Below are positions 6,188-6,863 of a DNA stretch of 6,863 nt, piece by piece. The first letter of the stretch is position 1, and each line of letters starts with the position of its first letter. The notes beneath the pieces were generated by a model. It saw only the letters and a list, made by a program, of their open reading frames with translations, was not told the origin of the DNA and ran no database searches. Source of the DNA: Deltaproteobacteria bacterium (lineage in GTDB: Bacteria; Desulfobacterota; DSM-4660; Desulfatiglandales; B25-G16). Where the stretch lies: assembly GCA_020348625.1 (NCBI GenBank), contig CP070752.1, positions 2,403,462 to 2,410,324 of the forward strand. The letters run 5' to 3'. A program made the position numbers and the translations under genes.

Positions 6188-6628
6188 ATGATTATCCGTG
6201 CGGAAAAGGCAGAAGACCAAATTGGAGTCAGGCACATCAATACCCAAGCTTTTGACACTGATACCGAAGCAAACCTTGTGGACGCTTTGAGGAAAAGCGG
6301 CATTCCCTTAATTTCCCTGGTAGCAGAGGAAAATGGTGAATTAATCGGGCATATCCTTTTTAGTCCCGTTACTTTGGAAGGCCACACCTGCAATATTTCT
6401 ATGGCAGGTCTAGGCCCAATGGCGGTAGCGCCAGCATTTCAGAAGAGGTCCATAGGTTCAATGCTCGTGGAGGAAGGACTAAGGCATTGCAGGAACGCGG
6501 GTTATGCGGCTGTTTGCGTGCTGGGTCATCCGGACTACTACCCGCGGTTTGGCTTTGTCCCATCTGTGAACTACGGAATCAAATCAGAATTCGACGTACC
6601 TGCTGACGTGTTTATGGTCAAAGAGTGA
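6188..6628 (+). CDS. GNAT N-acetyltransferase, YhbS-like, short C-terminus
   Basis: The 146-residue product is a GNAT acetyltransferase resembling the YhbS group, which transfer acetyl from acetyl-CoA to an unidentified acceptor. Seen in order: MIIRAEKAED start, AFDTDTEANLVDALR (21-35), the GELIGHILFSPV strand (50-61), the acetyl-CoA loop LGPMAVAPAFQKRSIG (75-90) and LGHPDYYPRFGF (112-123). In the Q-x-x-G-x-G pyrophosphate loop the first Gly is Ser88. The protein stops at FMVKE, about 20 residues before the usual end of YhbS homologues; the other two frames after the stop do not restore a recognisable C-terminus, so this is a shortened protein rather than an obvious frameshift. The start has GCAGAGG (6176-6182) 5 bases upstream. 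Cytoplasmic; its relation to the neighbours is unclear. Confidence 0.85.
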   Translation: MIIRAEKAEDQIGVRHINTQAFDTDTEANLVDALRKSGIPLISLVAEENGELIGHILFSPVTLEGHTCNISMAGLGPMAVAPAFQKRSIGSMLVEEGLRHCRNAGYAAVCVLGHPDYYPRFGFVPSVNYGIKSEFDVPADVFMVKE

Positions 6629-6658
6629 AGAGAGAATCATTAATGGAGAAAATGATCA

Positions 6659-6863
6659 ATGGCAATCGTGATGATGATTCTTCAAGGCATCGGCATTATT
6701 CTTGGAGTTTGTATCCTTTACTTACTAGTAGTGGCCTTGAGCCCCGGTTTTGCGGTGCCAAAGCAGAGCCTGAAAAGAACAAAACAAACGATTGGGAAGC
6801 CAAACACAAGACCATTGTCGTTGAGACAGGACGTAAATTTCGAAGTCAAAGGAACATCGATCA
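6659..6863 (+). CDS. N-terminus of a membrane-anchored protein, probably alpha/beta hydrolase (partial)
   Basis: A frame opens at ATG 6659 and stays open to the window edge (68 codons). Residues about 3-27 form one hydrophobic segment (IVMMILQGIGIILGVCILYL and onward), consistent with a membrane anchor or uncleaved signal. Next comes a basic linker with LSPGFAVPKQSLKRTK (27-42), then LSLRQDVNFEVKGTSI (53-68). The last block resembles the first beta strands of membrane-anchored alpha/beta hydrolases (Arg-x-Asp-Val-x-Phe-x-x-x-Gly-x-x-[Leu/Ile]). The catalytic region lies outside the window, so the family call is tentative. GGAG (6645-6648) lies 10 bases upstream; ATG codons at 6671 and 6674 are alternative starts. 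It begins 30 bases after the GNAT stop, suggesting co-transcription. Confidence 0.55.
   Translation, partial: MAIVMMILQGIGIILGVCILYLLVVALSPGFAVPKQSLKRTKQTIGKPNTRPLSLRQDVNFEVKGTSI

Overview
The window reads as a bacterial chromosome fragment of moderate GC content. The gene set is a TRAP (tripartite ATP-independent periplasmic) carboxylate transporter, a carboxymuconolactone-decarboxylase-like protein, a MaoC hydratase, a HAD hydrolase and a DUF169 protein. Such a mix is common in metabolically versatile anaerobic or syntrophic Gram-negative bacteria, for example Desulfobacterota. This placement is inferred from gene content only; no rRNA or other phylogenetic marker is present.

Layout. The left half (1-3068) lies on the minus strand and encodes a complete three-component TRAP transporter in the order substrate-binding protein (DctP, 2046-3068), small membrane subunit (DctQ, 1285-1788), large permease subunit (DctM, 1208 down to the window edge, missing about 25 C-terminal residues). 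A perfect 13-bp hairpin sits 4 bases beyond the dctP stop codon, inside the 257-base dctP-dctQ gap. It probably sets the excess of binding protein over membrane subunits. A divergent intergenic region (3069-3449) follows. It holds a 40-codon minus-strand frame that looks protein-like and may be a leader peptide or a gene remnant.

The right half (3450-6863) is entirely on the plus strand: a small CMD/AhpD-fold protein without the redox CxxC (3450-3761), a MaoC-type enoyl-CoA hydratase (3838-4311), a 279-base gap, a HAD-superfamily hydrolase (4591-5337), a DUF169 protein (5361-6131), a YhbS-like GNAT acetyltransferase with a short C-terminus (6188-6628), and the start of a membrane-anchored protein, probably an alpha/beta hydrolase (6659 to the window edge). 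The last four are separated by only 23 to 56 bases and may be one transcription unit.

How they may fit together. TRAP transporters import organic acids using an ion gradient. MaoC proteins hydrate enoyl-CoA thioesters, and CMD-like proteins often accompany catabolic genes. A plausible reading is uptake of an organic acid on one side and CoA-thioester catabolism on the other, from a shared divergent control region. The actual substrate cannot be read from the sequence. The HAD, DUF169, GNAT and hydrolase genes have no clear link to that pathway beyond position. I found no mobile element, CRISPR array, tRNA or rRNA. I see no strong evidence for an entirely new system; the least explained parts are the 40-codon frame, the hairpin-separated TRAP operon and the DUF169 protein.
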